A program made the position numbers and the translations under genes. Positions 7,196 through 19,343 of a stretch of 20,886 nucleotides of DNA are shown here, piece by piece. The notes beneath the pieces are model-generated. The model searched no databases. It saw nothing but the letters and a program-made list of their open reading frames with translations, and was not told the DNA's origin. This DNA is from Larix sibirica. Taxonomy: Eukaryota > Streptophyta > Pinopsida > Pinales > Pinaceae. Where the stretch lies: NCBI GenBank assembly GCA_004151065.3, contig NWUY0300042382.1:6037-26922 (forward strand). The letters run 5' to 3'. The stretch's first letter is position 1. Every line of letters begins with the position of its first letter.

Positions 7196-8180
7196 TTCCA
7201 TGGAAGTTTTGAAGTTTGAAAATCCATTTCATTTTATTGAAACTTGTTTGATGTTTAAGATTAAAGATAATAATGATATTTACTAAATTTTAACCAAAAT
7301 AATTATTGCATTCATGTTGTTAATGTTTTCTTTCATATTATACCTGGTAGTTATGCTTCCATTGAAATTCAAACGCAAATAAAAATTATAATTCTACGTA
7401 TATTCAAGGATTTAATTGTTGCAGTGATCATTGTGACACACCTTGGACCGTGATCTAGTTATGTTCATGGGTTTGCTAATCCATCCATTGTGCATTGTTC
7501 CTACCTTCAAATGAGATTTGAGCTCATCTCTTTAAAAGACTCGGTTCATTTACGAGATTACCACAAGATATACCAACAATTTGGAATTGTTTGATTTTGT
7601 CAATGCAAACTTACTATTGCTTAGTGGGTTGGCTTAGCATTGGTTCCACTATGGTTATTCCTCTATCCTTTTTGTTGCTTACATTTCTTCTTCAGGCCCT
7701 ATCACCGTTAAGTTTTTAAAATGGTAACATTGGTGGGTGTCATTTAAGGGGATGAGTTTCGTTTCCTTGAAATGGAGGCGCTATTGGGATATGAACCTCT
7801 GAAAATTCTTTCTTTGAGATCTTTTGTAGATTATATTTCATTGTGATATTTTCCATCAGGGTTTGAGCTATCTTGTTTTAGGTATAACAGCTTGGTTTGT
7901 TTGTCCTTTAAAAAATTGTGTTAATATGCTTTAGTCATATATTCCATGTCAATTTATATATCTAGAGATGATGGAAATCAAATGTAACTAAAAAGAATTT
8001 GTCTTACCTACAAACCATATTACAATAATGAGCTAACGGCTGCCACTTAAGGATTAAGGAGATATCTTCAAATAAGTTTTTGCTTTTATTTTTTTCTTTA
8101 TTTTTTTACTTTAGAAATCTAAAGTTAATTTGCTCATTTTTAATTATTGCGAATACATACATATCTAGTCCAAGGGTGAC
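7196..8180. other. AT-rich spacer, no feature recognised
   Basis: No frame over 60 codons with sensible composition, no splice-signal series and no repeat structure stands out. A T-rich run at 8085-8110 is the only low-complexity feature. Confidence 0.6.
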
Positions 8181-8199
8181 TAGGGGTCACCTCAACTAG

Positions 8200-9250
8200 T
8201 TGTAGTATATGTTATATTGTTCCATGTTGATCCGTCCTAAACTCTAGAATAAGGTGGAATTAGTCACAAGGAGTCATTCTCTCCTAAAAATCATTTTCAT
8301 TAAAATATTTTCAAGAGAGAACTCTAGAAAGAGGGAAAAGGTGAATGAAGAGTTATAAAAGGAAGGTGAGGGCACCTATTAGGAATATTTTTGCAAATTA
8401 TTTCTGAATTGAAGAGCTCTTGTGGCTTTCAAGCTTGGGATATGTGCCCCTTGCAATTGTAACTGGTTTCGGTGGTGAAAGATTCCACCCTAGCTAGTAG
8501 GGAGGAGGAGATNGAGAGGAGAGATCATCCAGATCTCTTCATTTGGGCTTCATTGCAGGTGTTGAGAGAGATCATCCAGATTTATCTACTAAGCTTCATT
8601 GATCAGAGTATGTTGTGAATTTCATTGTAGATCTAGAGATTCATTAATGTTCTAGTGTTTCTATTGAGTTGGTTTTCTAGTGTTCTCAGTGTGGAGGGCG
8701 CACTTGCTCTCATGCAGTGTTGGAGGACGCATTTGTGGAAGATAGTGAACCATTTGGGAGCTGCAAAACATATTCTCAACTCTCTTTCTCATATCCATTG
8801 TGTTTGTTCTCTTGATGTGTGGTTGAAGCAGTTTTATCATTGGAAATGGTGTTGGTGGACCAAGATTGATCTATTGGTTCTCATTTCTATACGCATTTTT
8901 TTACTATGAGACCTATTCCATTGCGTCCAGAGCATCGTTTCCAGTGGGAAACAATTTTTCTTTCACCGAAAAAGGTTTTCAAATGACCAAGATACACTCA
9001 TTTTATCAAATCTACTATATTCGGTATCTTCTTCTGGTAGAGGAGCGCACCTGTGCATTTCTTTCTCTGTATTGCATGAGTTTTGAGTTGCTTTAAGAGA
9101 ATTTGTTGTTGTAATTAGTGTTATTATTGTTCCATTCAGTGCATAATAAAGTTCCACTGTGATTTTCCTCCTACGGTGTTCAAATATTGAGTTGTTGGTT
9201 GATCTATGTGTATATATGTTAATATGGTTGCGCCATCTCAATGTATTGTG
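8200..9250 (+). mobile_element. Possible LTR/leader of a degraded retroelement
   Basis: TATAAAA at 8354-8360 is followed by a leader-like stretch (GGTGAGGGCACC, then TATGTGCCCCTTGCAATTGTAAC). A similar arrangement, an AATAAAAGGAGG promoter-like motif followed by GATGTGCCCCTTTGCATTC, occurs at 590-730 in the left-hand retroelement remnant. The resemblance suggests the two belong to related elements. No TG...CA ends or primer site could be fixed. Frames at 8655-8909 and 8866-9096 match nothing I know. Confidence 0.25.
8521..8614. repeat. 47-bp tandem duplication
   Basis: GAGATCATCCAGAT begins at 8521 and again at 8568; both copies continue to GCTTCATTG. The second half is more diverged. It sits in the possible retroelement leader. 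Confidence 0.8.
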
Positions 9251-9790
9251 CATTAAAATTTCATAAGAGTCCCATGAACTCTGTTAGTGGGATATTTAGC
9301 TTGGTTTGGGTTTGTTTGAATGAATTTGAAGTTGTTTTGGTGAATTTGAGTTGCTTATGAGGTGTTTGGAAAGAGTTGGAAATCAAGACCATCTTTGTAT
9401 TGAAACTCAAGCTAGTCTTCCAAGATTCGAATTGACGCTTATGGAGTTGTTTATGTTTGTTTAGATATGAAATATAAGTCAATTCCTATTTTTATATTGG
9501 GCCATGAACTCTCCCTTTGAATCTGGTGATTTGATTTTTACTTTCCATGCTTCAACAATGATGATAGAGAGGTTGCATACAAAGTGTTTGAAGAAAGCTT
9601 CGAACCAGACTTAATATCCAACTACCAAAACTTTATATTAGATTTGATTTGGGAACATTACAATGGTTTCAAGTATAATTAATGGGCCTCACATCTTCAT
9701 TCAAATCCTAAATTATAAATATATTCCTCTGTTGTTGAACTAGAACATCTCATAAGNGATTCCAAAGTAAGTATGCCTTGGGACAACAAG
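9250..9790. other. Spacer, no gene recognised
   Basis: T/G-rich sequence with many TTTGAA/GAATTTG near-repeats (9300-9420). The minus-strand frame at 9261-9482 (73 codons) reflects this composition and is not called. An isolated N lies at 9757. Confidence 0.55.
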
Positions 9791-9799
9791 GACAAGGAC

Positions 9800-10400
9800 G
9801 ATGTGATGTTGGAGAACCACTTTCACTTCCTATGGCCACTGTTAAAGCAAGATTTTGAGGACTATTTTATGGAAATCCTATAAGGATGTCTATTGTTGGT
9901 GTGTCCAAGATGAAAATCCACTTCCCTCAGTTATAGTGTCTCTAAGGAGTTCCAATTTTTGGTATTTGTTGAGTTGTTGGTGCATCAACCCATGTGTTTG
10001 ATGGTTGTATATGTTCCTATTAAGAATGTAGTTAGATCATTGATCTATCATTAGATCGACTCATGCCTTTGATGTGTGTATACTGTATATAATCCCATTA
10101 ACAACACATTGAGCTTAGTCAACTCAATATGTGATGTGATGTCCAAGACAAATTGAACCAAGATGTTGAATTTGTAGAGACTATTAAAGTAGGGTTTTGA
10201 TGATCATTTGATGGCAATCTTGGTGTGTCCAAGATGAAAAATCCACTTCCCTTGATTATAGTGTCTCTAAGAATGGATTTTTAATCTTTTTTCCTATTGA
10301 TCAAGAGTGAGAAATCTACCTCAAATCATTGCTGCCTCAACCAATGAATTTGATGTGTGTATGCATGCTTGTTGAGAACATATTAAGATCATTGGATTTA
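9800..10400. repeat. Diverged direct duplication of a ~300-bp unit
   Basis: The block 9838-9947 recurs at 10180-10273: both run ACTxTTAAAG, then a TTTTGA-rich part, then TTGGTGTGTCCAAGATGAAAA, TCCACTTCCCT and TATAGTGTCTCTAAG. Flanking landmarks repeat in the same order (GATGTGATGT before; TTTGATGxxTGTAT and ATTAAGA...GATCATTG after), and a third partial copy of the latter is near 10055-10110. Conservation is uneven and no frame runs through either copy, so this is old repeat DNA, not a gene family. Confidence 0.75.
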
Positions 10401-10723
10401 TTGTTGCATGTGCATGTTGGGATAGATTTTTGATGGTGGTGATGAAAAATGTATCGGAGTTGGAAATAAAGAAACATATTTATCGTAGTTAATATATGAT
10501 GCAACTTTTGTTAGAATTGAATACTATAAAATTTCCAAGTATGAAAGCTACAAGAAAAGATTGAACCAATATGCCTAAGATCTATGCCAAGACACCAAGT
10601 ATATGCATAACTCTATATAAACACACAGGTAGAAGAATTGGTCATATGTATCATCATCTCTTCTAATTATGTAGCCTTGTGTGGCAAGACAATGTGACAT
10701 ACAAGTCATTCCTGAATATGATA

Positions 10724-10751
10724 TAACCAAACTGTTTATTCAGTTTGGTTA
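10724..10751. repeat. Perfect 11-bp inverted repeat, 6-base loop
   Basis: TAACCAAACTG at 10724-10734 and CAGTTTGGTTA at 10741-10751 flank TTTATT. A further TTTGGTTATAA lies at 10788-10798. No T-run follows that would suggest a terminator, and in a plant nuclear setting no function is implied. Confidence 0.85.
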
Positions 10752-11159
10752 CAGTCGGATCTTCTTTCTAGGTGTACTGTGTATTCAATTTGGTTATAAT
10801 TTTAAGTCCCATATAGAAATTTCGTGGTTGTTATTTGAACATTAATAAAATTATCATATCTTATCTACCATTTTAACTAAATAGCCACTTCAACAAAAAA
10901 TATGTTTTAAAATTATAAATGCCTACATAAAACCATGCTTCAAGTAAGAGATCATTGGCAGTTGACAAGGATGACCAAATTGCATCTAATGTTGAGCATG
11001 ACCCAAATTCTATTGAAATCCCATAATACACTTCTAGAGTTCATAACAAGATGCTAGCTAATAATTCAAAATAGTTGTGGTAAGTGGTTAAGTCAATACT
11101 GGAACTTATTTTGGGCCTCAGTAGTTTCACACTATTAACCAAGATTCCCACAAGCATTG

Positions 11160-11247
11160 ATGAGATATCTCATGGGCCCTTGATATAGATAGCTTGGGAG
11201 ATAAGCAAAAGCATGCACCCTCCCTCATCAATGTGGCCCATGAGATA
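11160..11247. repeat. Palindrome and matching inverted repeat
   Basis: ATGAGATATCTCAT at 11160-11173 is a perfect 14-base palindrome. TATCTCATGGGCC (11166-11178) also has an exact inverted partner at 11235-11247. Possibly the remains of a small foldback element. Confidence 0.8.
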
Positions 11248-11513
11248 GCTAACTTAATGTCTAGTTTTCATTTATGGAATTTGCCAAAACATGAGTATTA
11301 CTCTCAGCATATTGTCTGAATGCTGGAATTCTATGTTAAAATTTGAAAATTTAATTTTGAAGCATATCAAGCAACAAGAAAATCAATGGTTCTCCGAATG
11401 TTTGATATCAGAGTTTGTATCAATTTTTGTTGTTGTACTCTGAGAAGTACGTCCGAAGTGTTAATATCACATGAAGGTATTATCACACATAACAACTTGT
11501 CTAAAGAGCTTAT

Positions 11514-11565
11514 TTATTATACTTATGGTGAAGACATACTTATTATGCTTATGGTGAAGACGTAC
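11514..11565. repeat. 26-bp perfect-length tandem duplication
   Basis: TTATTATACTTATGGTGAAG and its following bases (11514-11539) are repeated at 11540-11565 with two differences. The rest of 10480-12050 is AT-rich spacer in which I see no gene; the 65-codon frame at 11386-11583 runs through this duplication and is not called. Confidence 0.9.
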
Positions 11566-12063
11566 AAGAAGGGACCGATTTGAAAATTTTCCATAGGCCA
11601 ATTGTGTTATTTTTAGAGAGGCTCTCATTTGTGTTTTCCAAATCTCTACTTGCAGACCTCTAAACTGCTCCTAAAGGGACAAACTTTCATTCCATGCATC
11701 TCTATTGGAATGATTATATTTATAAATTATGATCATCAAAATCACATATTATACTAACATAATTGATAGAAATGGAAGAAACTTGAATCCTTTTACATGT
11801 TAGTTACTGCTATATTGAGGACTAAAGTTCCATAGCATGACAATGGGAAGTTGATAAATCCTTCAATTTTGAGGAGGGTTATGCAGAGAAAGTATGGTAG
11901 GATGTCGTGATGGAGGAGTATGATGTTTGGGATACAAATTCAAAACCCAATATGTTTGATTAGGATGGGTAGGGTTGAATGCATTTGATTGATACCAATT
12001 TGCTGCTTGCAGCCATGGAGGAATAGAAAAGACACATGTTTGAGTTATGCTCTACACCCCCAG

Positions 12064-14492
12064 TTAATTGGATGAGTTGGATAAGCAAACATTGGATTGG
12101 CACCTGCACTTGTAGGAATAAAGGAGGGGGGTTATACCTTCCCGATGATAGTGTAGTAATTGAATGTTAATAAGGTATGTATAGAACCGTGTACTATATG
12201 CAATATGTTCCAATGAATTTGCCATCATATTCTTTTCCTCGGTTGGGTTTGCAATATGTGCCATGATATGCCTTTCATTTTGAATATTTTGTTGCATCTT
12301 TCTTGCTTCATTTTCCATCCTTGCTAGTTCCTTTCAATGCTCCTTCTCTTGTCAGGTGTTCGCTCTTTCAATCCTTTCCAACGCTTGTTGTTCAGCTGCA
12401 ATCACCCTAGATACCTTCCTTTCCTTTTCAAGATCTTTCTTCCTCTATTTTAATTATGACATCTCATGTTTCTTTTGTCCAGATTCCATCAATAGGTTGA
12501 TGTAGTCTTCTGCTGTTAGAATCTGTGAACTTCAGCCCAATCGAAGAACGTCTGTTGTTCCTTTCCTACCTTGTGATGACACCCTCCCCACTGGAAACTT
12601 TAGTAATCATCCAAGTGTCAGTGTGTTCATTGGAAGTGGTTGAGGATTGGCTAGGAGAGGTGCTTTAGCTACATTTTCCTCTTTGGATGCATCCTCATCT
12701 TCTGCGTTAGGTTCTTCTAGTGACCTAGTATCTACATAAAAATGGAAAATTTCATCGTGCATCGATGCTTCCTGCTAAGGCATGCTAATGCTTTCATCAT
12801 TGGTGTTTGTGACAACATGCTTGTTCAAGTTCATCATTGCTTCTGGCATCCATGATGGTTGTGATACCATGGTTGGCAATATTAAGGGGTCATTGTTGTT
12901 GTATGGACTATGACCACCATTGACCTCATTCAAATCATCATTGACATATGGAGTATGTGCTTCAAAATCCATTTGTGCTTCTCATGGTCCTCCCTCCTAC
13001 ATGTTATCTTCCGTCAATTCTTGTTCATATTGTGTAGTGTTGGCCTCTTTGTCATCATCACCACCATCTGTAGCCTGGCATTTTCCTAGAGATAAGGACA
13101 ACATATTGTCCGCAACATCTATATCTACCTAGACATCCACATGCTCTTATCCATCCACATCTTCGTGGTCATCCACATGAAATGTCTAGATACAACCAAT
13201 ATCATGGATAAGAGCATCGCAATTCAGTGGCTAGATACCAGTTCTCCTAAAAACGGCCTTGATGTTCAAGGGTGTGAGAGCCATTTTAAAATATTTACTT
13301 GCAATATCAACTAACTAAGCCTCTTTACCTATACCCTTGGATTCTTCGCCATCCATGATGCTTTCTTTGACTTGAAATAACACTTGAATGGCCCAAACAC
13401 ACTCACATCGAGGGGTTGCATCTTTTGAGTTGTATGGGAAAGTAGTGTTAACAAGTCAATGCCCAACCTATTTGCACTACAATGTGGTTTCCATGGCCAT
13501 CTAAAACCAATAGGTGTATGTTATTAGGAGAGATACCACCTGGAATAGATGCGGAAAAGTGACAAAGCTAGTTCAAAAATAGTTCTTTAGTCATCCAAGC
13601 ATGGGGATGTGCANCATCCATGCATGCTCCTGGTTCACAATTTTGGATGTAGTTTTTTAGGTGACTTTCCCTTGAATAGATAAAATCCATGGATTGAAAA
13701 ACCAATTGCATTCACACAACATAGAATGGTTACCCACTCCCTGCTCTTAGGCGAAATCTTTGGGATGTTTTGACTCCCTCTCTTAGCAATTACTTGCATG
13801 CCACAGTTCCTTCCTGCATGTAACCATGTTTCGTTACAGTTCCATATATGGTCTATATATAACGATGTTTCTCGTATGCACTAGAAAGTGTGTCATAGAA
13901 CCTTGACACAACTTTAGGGTGAAGATTTAGCACCATGTCTCTATCAAGTCTCTTGACCATTCCCAAGACAAGTTCTGTATGCCTTTTTTAAAACCCAACC
14001 CACCATGATTTACCGAGAAACCCATCTTTGAAAGGGTTTGGACTCCCTTGGCAGACTTGAATAACAATGGATATCGACTGTATCAATTCCAACCCATGTC
14101 CCAATTGGGCCATCTCCTTACACCATAGAACCACCTCGTCCTCCTGTTGTTCAATCACAACTATAAGAGGCCCCCTTCGCTTGGTATGTGTTAGGCCATT
14201 TATCTAGTAATGGTTTGATGTGGGAGTAATCCCATGGTTTTTGGCAACTACTCTAATCAAATATCCATGGAATTCAATGTCATAAATTGCAGCCAACATG
14301 TCTCGTTCTATAGCACTGATTTATTTGATGAACTAGCTCCTTGAACTGTGGTTGATGGTGGAACTATGGGTGATGGTGGCACTGGGTTGTCCCCATCTGC
14401 CTCTGCCACATGATCTTTATCGACGTTTCTAGAAGCATTGTTGTTGTTCAAATCCTGGGCGATGTCCTCATCATTTAAAAGTGAGTTGCAGA
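12064..14492 (-). pseudogene. pogo/Tigger-like DDE_1 transposase pseudogene
   Basis: Reading the minus strand and tolerating frameshifts recovers a whole CENP-B/Tigger-type transposase in order. Near 14300-14220: AAIYDIEFHGYLIRVVAK, a Psq-like helix-turn-helix. Near 14160-14000: EVVLWCKEMAQLGHG and NPFKDGFLGKSWWVGF, the CENP-B-type second DNA-binding domain. Near 13850: IWNCNETWLHAGRN, the first catalytic block (relatives have DET; here Asn replaces Asp). About 13785-13690: SREWVTILCCVNAIG...FKGK. At about 13600-13490: AWMTKELFLN and LLVLDGHGNHI, the second catalytic Asp. Near 13410: MQPLDVSVFGPFK, the LQPLDV block. Near 13290-13210: MALTPLNIKAVFRRTGI then PLNCDA, the usual C-terminal block. 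Then an acidic stretch, ILTAEDYINLL near 12520, and a Lys/Glu coiled coil to the stop at 12064-12066. At least four frameshifts and about 17 in-frame stops make it dead. It has no detectable flanking terminal repeats. The 5' limit is uncertain: an open frame (NDEDIAQDLNNNN) extends to about 14492. Confidence 0.85.
13141..13217. repeat. Perfect 14-bp inverted repeat inside the transposase pseudogene
   Basis: ATGCTCTTATCCAT at 13141-13154 and ATGGATAAGAGCAT at 13204-13217 are exact inverted copies. CTAGACAT (13129-13136) and ATGTCTAG (13183-13190) form a second pair. The block falls between the conserved C-terminal motif and the acidic stretch, so it may be a small local inverted duplication. 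Confidence 0.85.
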
Positions 14493-14862
14493 CTAAGTAG
14501 ACATTTAAATGTGAATTGCATGACCTATTGGGAGTAATTGTTCTAAGGGTTGTTTGACAATTAAAAGAGTACCATTTTTCTAATATTGTTTATCTTAAAT
14601 TCATGGTAGGATTACTATGACTAGCATTTCGATTCAGCTCCTTCAACCACTAATTAAACACCTATGAATTCAAATGTAGTCTTCTATATATACACACTAA
14701 TGAATTGTAGGTATATTAATGTAGTTTGGAATGTAGTCTTGTATGTATAAACACTTATGAATTGCATGCATGGAACTTGGAAACGTAGATAATACTCTTA
14801 ACATAAAAGGAATAAATCTTGAATGTTAATACCTGAACCACTGTGGCACACCGATCCTCTAT

Positions 14863-15024
14863 TAATAGTGTTGATGCATTGGTTGAATGTCTGCATGTTG
14901 ATAGTGTTGATTCATCGTTTGAATGTCTGAAGGCAAGTCAAGTCCATTCTAGGCAAGCTATTGATAGTGTTGATACACTGTTTGAATCCTTGGAATGCAA
15001 ATAGAGTCAATTGTAGGCATATTG
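14863..15024. repeat. 63-bp tandem repeat, two copies plus a partial one
   Basis: TGATAGTGTTGATxCA starts units at 14899 and 14962, each continuing with GTTTGAAT and a GCAA/GTCAA-containing half ending TAGGCA. A related partial unit starts at 14863. Confidence 0.85.
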
Positions 15025-15165
15025 AGATTGTGTTATAGTTATTTGTTGTTCACTTTGATTGGTACGTGGAATTGACATAGATTGAAAACTAAAATTTAAA
15101 AATGAATGTGTAGGATTGATTTGGCTCTGATCCAATGGCTGGAAATTTGGCATTGTTGATCCTTG

Positions 15166-15263
15166 TGCTTTGAATGTGTTTAATGAATGATTTGATGAGT
15201 TTATTTGGGTGAACTTTTGCTTTTAAAGTGTTTAAAGGATGATTTGATGAGTTTATTTGGGTA
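15166..15263. repeat. 52-bp tandem duplication (about 1.9 copies)
   Basis: GATTTGATGAGTTTATTTGG starts at 15189 and again at 15241; the preceding TGCTTTxAAxGTGTTTAA part is also present twice. The 60-codon minus-strand frame across it is not called. Confidence 0.9.
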
Positions 15264-15391
15264 GGTTCCATTTATTGAAGTGGTTGGTTTGAATTGTTGA
15301 ACAAACCAGTTTGAGAAGTTGATCTCTTTTACCCTTGCTTTGTCCAAGTGTTTACGTGTGAGGGGATACTATGGTTTGTTGGTTGTATGAG

Positions 15392-15477
15392 GCTGCTTCA
15401 AAGGTCATTCGCAGGGGTTGGAGTGATGAGCAAGGATGCTCCAATGGTCATTCGTGGGGTTGAAGTGATGGGCATTA
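15392..15477. repeat. 43-bp tandem duplication
   Basis: Units at 15392 and 15435 share GCTxCAAxGGTCATTCG and GGGGTTGxAGTGATG, with one short deletion. No coding frame. Confidence 0.85.
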
Positions 15478-15479
15478 CA

Positions 15480-18400
15480 TACTTGTAGATTGGGAAACAT
15501 ATGATTTTTTAATGTTTTGTTGGATATTTATGTCAGAACAGACCTGGATATTAGTGGGACAAGATGGTTTGTACTTTTTTGTTTAAAAAGACTATTTGGT
15601 GATAGTTGTTGGCCTAGTTGGTTTATGGGAAGTTTTTGGACTTAATTTAAATAATATATATGCATTAATATAGATCCTTGGTGCAATTTAATGGTATCAG
15701 GTGTTTGTTCATGTATTGGGTGGTTGATGTGACAGGTACTATGACCACTACTGGTCCCCACACCATTATTGGCATCTCTGCCCTAGTCTTATATTAATTT
15801 CGGATCTTAGATCATTGAAAGGATGATTTGAACATTGCAAATGATGATATCAACAATTTCAGGATTGCCGAAGTGATTTGAGTGCTACATATCAAAATTC
15901 GTCATGATTTCCATGATTATGCTGTCACTGTAAGGCTTTAGAAAGGATCTTTTCTTGATTAAAGGAATTATAAGTTAGGAGTCTTTTTTAGAGTCTCTAG
16001 TTCCTTTGGCTCGTTTCCAATGATTATAGCCCAACATAAGGAATCTTGCCATAGAGATTTGGGGTTGTAAGGGAGCACCACGAACATCAATACAATTGCA
16101 CATGTAACTGCCCTCATAGATCAATGAACAACGAATTTTCCAAACAAAACACATAATTTATGAAGTGGAAAAGTCTTGAAAGGGATGTTGAATTAAAAAC
16201 TATAGATAGGAAATCATTGTCCCTGAACCCAAGCCATTAAACTAGCATTGGGGAAGGGCATTTAATAATGACAAGAATGACCTTCCCCCTTTGAAACAAA
16301 GCATCACAACTATATGAGTTAACATAGCACATGTTAATATAACTTTGTTCTTACCGTTTAAGATTGAACAAGGTAAGAATGAGGTCTTTATGATTGTTTT
16401 CTCCGCATATTAGTGCAAACTCAAACCAATGCAGAGTTTGACATTTTCTTGAGTTTTATATGTAATGTTTGGCGCATGATTTCAAAGTTTATTTTTGAAG
16501 AATTTATGCTTCTAAAAAGTTCATATTTTTTTTTGAAACTTATCATACTTTATAGAGTATGTATATGTATCCGTGTTGGTATGGAAGAACATCTAAAATT
16601 AGGGTTATGTGTTTGGAAATATATTAAAATTTTGGATATTCTTTATGGAGAGAGTAATGTGTCAATTTTGGTGATGTATGAAGAACACAAAAATATAGGT
16701 AAAAAATAAGGGTTTATATTTAAATATAACCATAATCATGGATAGGTTCATATGGTTATGAAGAAGACAACCTAGAATTTTGAAGTGATTTCGATAGAGC
16801 GCAAAATTAGGTCAAATCATGTTTGATTTTTCTAGCAACGGATTATGTAATTAGATGATTCTTACCACTTTACTATTTTTTATTGCAATTTATTTTTAAT
16901 AATGAAGCTCATTGCTCTAATATATTTTTGATGTGTTTTTTCATGATCTTATCTCATATTTTGACCTAAATGAAGAATACCATGCTTGTGGTTCAATGGC
17001 ATGGTATTTTGAGTTAACAAGGTGCACCCTTCTTGCAAAACCCTTAGGAGGATGAGGTTACTTGATTTTCAAGTATCTATATGTGTCATCTATTCTTGGC
17101 TAGCTCACTCCACTTGATGGATTCATCTTTGACCTAACTTATACTCCAAGATTTTTCCAAGTTGACTTGCACTCTAAGCAATCTCCAAGGTCACTTCCTC
17201 TCTAAGTAAAGTGTTTTATAGGTTGAATTGTACTTCAAAGTAAACTCTAATTCAAGGGTGCTTGTACTCTAAGCAATCTTCTGTAACTTGAGCTTCAAGT
17301 AGGATCGATCTATTCAAAGAAGGAGGGTGCTTACTTGGAGAGTGCATGAATGAGTTTTCTCCAATCATAAAGAGAGCACCTTGTCTAGACTTACTCTAGA
17401 TTTTTTTCTTGAAGAAGACTCTATTCCATTAACACAAGTAGAGTGTTTTCCTTGGACCGTTACATGATTATATCGTGTTGTCTTCCCCTGGTTGAGTGCA
17501 TGGGTTGGGTTGAAGAGGATTTTACGTTCTATTTTAAATTTTTCTTAACTACTTTGAGTAAGAGGAGGGTGCTTCCACTAGTGATATTCTAGGAAAATCA
17601 TAGAGGCTTATGAGTGGATTTTAATATGCATGAATCCCTAGGGAGGGTTTTCTCTTCTAGTTTGAAGATCCTTCCATATCAAGCTTTATTCTATTCTTGG
17701 TCTTCCTCTGGTTTCAAATTTTCTCTTGACTATAAGAAAGAGCGTAAGCAAAGGAGATAATGACAATGACATCATCCTTTCATCTTCTTGCTTCCTTTCT
17801 TTTCACTTCATACTTATATTTTTTAGCACTCACTTGTTGTTATTGTATTGGTTGAATTTCTTACATTCACTACCATAATTGAACTTTGAGTAGTGTGAGG
17901 ACATTGCAAAATTTTTGGCATGATTCTTTCTAGCCCCTGAGATCCTTACGCAAGTTGACTTTTATCCAATTTGACCGAGACTTTGTTCTTTCTATAACTC
18001 TCAATAACGAAGGTCATATCTCTATCAAGCATAGCTCTTATATGTTTGGATTTTATTTATGTAGTAGATTAACTCGTGTGATTTCAAATAGTATATTGTG
18101 TGTCACAAGTTTTCTTTTCACTTCACTCCATAATTTCGAGAATAAGGAACCAATCACCTTTAAAAGCAATTGACTTTAAACTTCTTGCAACAATCACACA
18201 CACCGTGAAATCCTTCAACAACAGAAAGTACTACATAAATTCTTCCACAACAGAAAGTACTAGAGTATCCTTGTTGGTTTTCAAACTTAGTTACAAATTT
18301 GTGAGGGTGTGCCTTATATCAACAGTAAAACATTGATTTAGGTTATTTCTTCTAGAACTTTTATTGCAAAAATAAGGGAATATTATTGTAGATTTATGAG

Positions 18401-19340
18401 ACTTTTGAGTTGCTTTGAAATTTTTATCACGATTCTAGAATTATTTGCCAATTATTTGAAGAAGAAAGTATAGATTTTTAAGTATTTGAGGTGTTGTATT
18501 CCCCCCAAAGTTCATAATTGAAACATCAAATCATTTAGGGAGTTCCACTCCTGTTGGCATTTACCGATTAGAAAGTGAGAGGAAGTTAACATAGTTACAT
18601 GGACCTACTTCCTAATAGTTCTCTAAAAACCTTTGGGTTCTTATTGCAAAGGTTCTTGGTGATAACACCTCTAACCCTCGCACACAACCTTTGCATACTC
18701 TCTAACACACAAATCTTCCAACATCAACACTCAATCTTCTTGTCATGAACTCATCAAAAATATCAACAAAGGACTCGGCATGCCACCTCAATGACAACTC
18801 AACAATCCATGTTAGTTACACATATCAATATTGATGTGGAGAATGTGGGCACATCTCCCAAGGAACACGTTCTCCCAAGGCACACAACTCTAGGTATATT
18901 AGTTAATAATAATAATAAATAAAAGGCATGTTGAAGCATGAGATCCATGCAAGTTTTGATGTGGTTATTTTTTACTTGTAAAGGAATTCAGTATTGTAGT
19001 CATTAGCATGTAGTGGAAAGTCCAACAATTAAATAAAGGATCTTAATGTGTTTGATTTGGCCAACTTTGATCAAAGGGTTTTTAATATAAATATAATGAG
19101 AAACTAAGAACTCAAAAGAGTTCAATTTGGCTCAATTGTTCTCTCCCTCTCTTGCATTTATGAAGATTGCATGTTTTTTATTACTACGACAACCATATCA
19201 ATCGTATTAGAGCATAAAGTCATAGAGATTGACCAACACCTATGATGAGGAATACTTAGTAGATCAATGTTAATACAAATCTTGAGTTGTTAGAGGCTTG
19301 CTCCTCCACCACCAGAAGTTCAATTTTAATCTCTATAGTA
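15480..19340. other. Long AT-rich spacer, no gene recognised
   Basis: No frame exceeds 98 codons; the longest (16413-16709) is AT-driven and has no recognisable motif. The block 17130-17420 holds scattered near-repeats such as GCACTCTAAGCAATCT and GTACTCTAAGCAATCT, typical of decayed repeats. Small features: a 29-bp tandem duplication at 18208-18265 (CAACAGAAAGTACTA twice) and an AAT short repeat at 18905-18923. Confidence 0.6.
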
Positions 19341-19343
19341 AGA

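Noticed and set aside
10724-10751. Hairpin as a transcription terminator
   Set aside because: No bacterial context and no T-run; a short inverted repeat only.
15680-15715. TGGTATCAGGTGTT as a second LTR primer site
   Set aside because: The octamer is present but nothing before it ends in CA with a matching TG start, so it is likely chance or a fragment.
11900-16200. Terminal inverted repeats of the pogo/Tigger element
   Set aside because: I looked for matched ends around CAGT-type starts near 12059 and beyond 14500; a weak GTAACTG near 16106 is too short to support a boundary.
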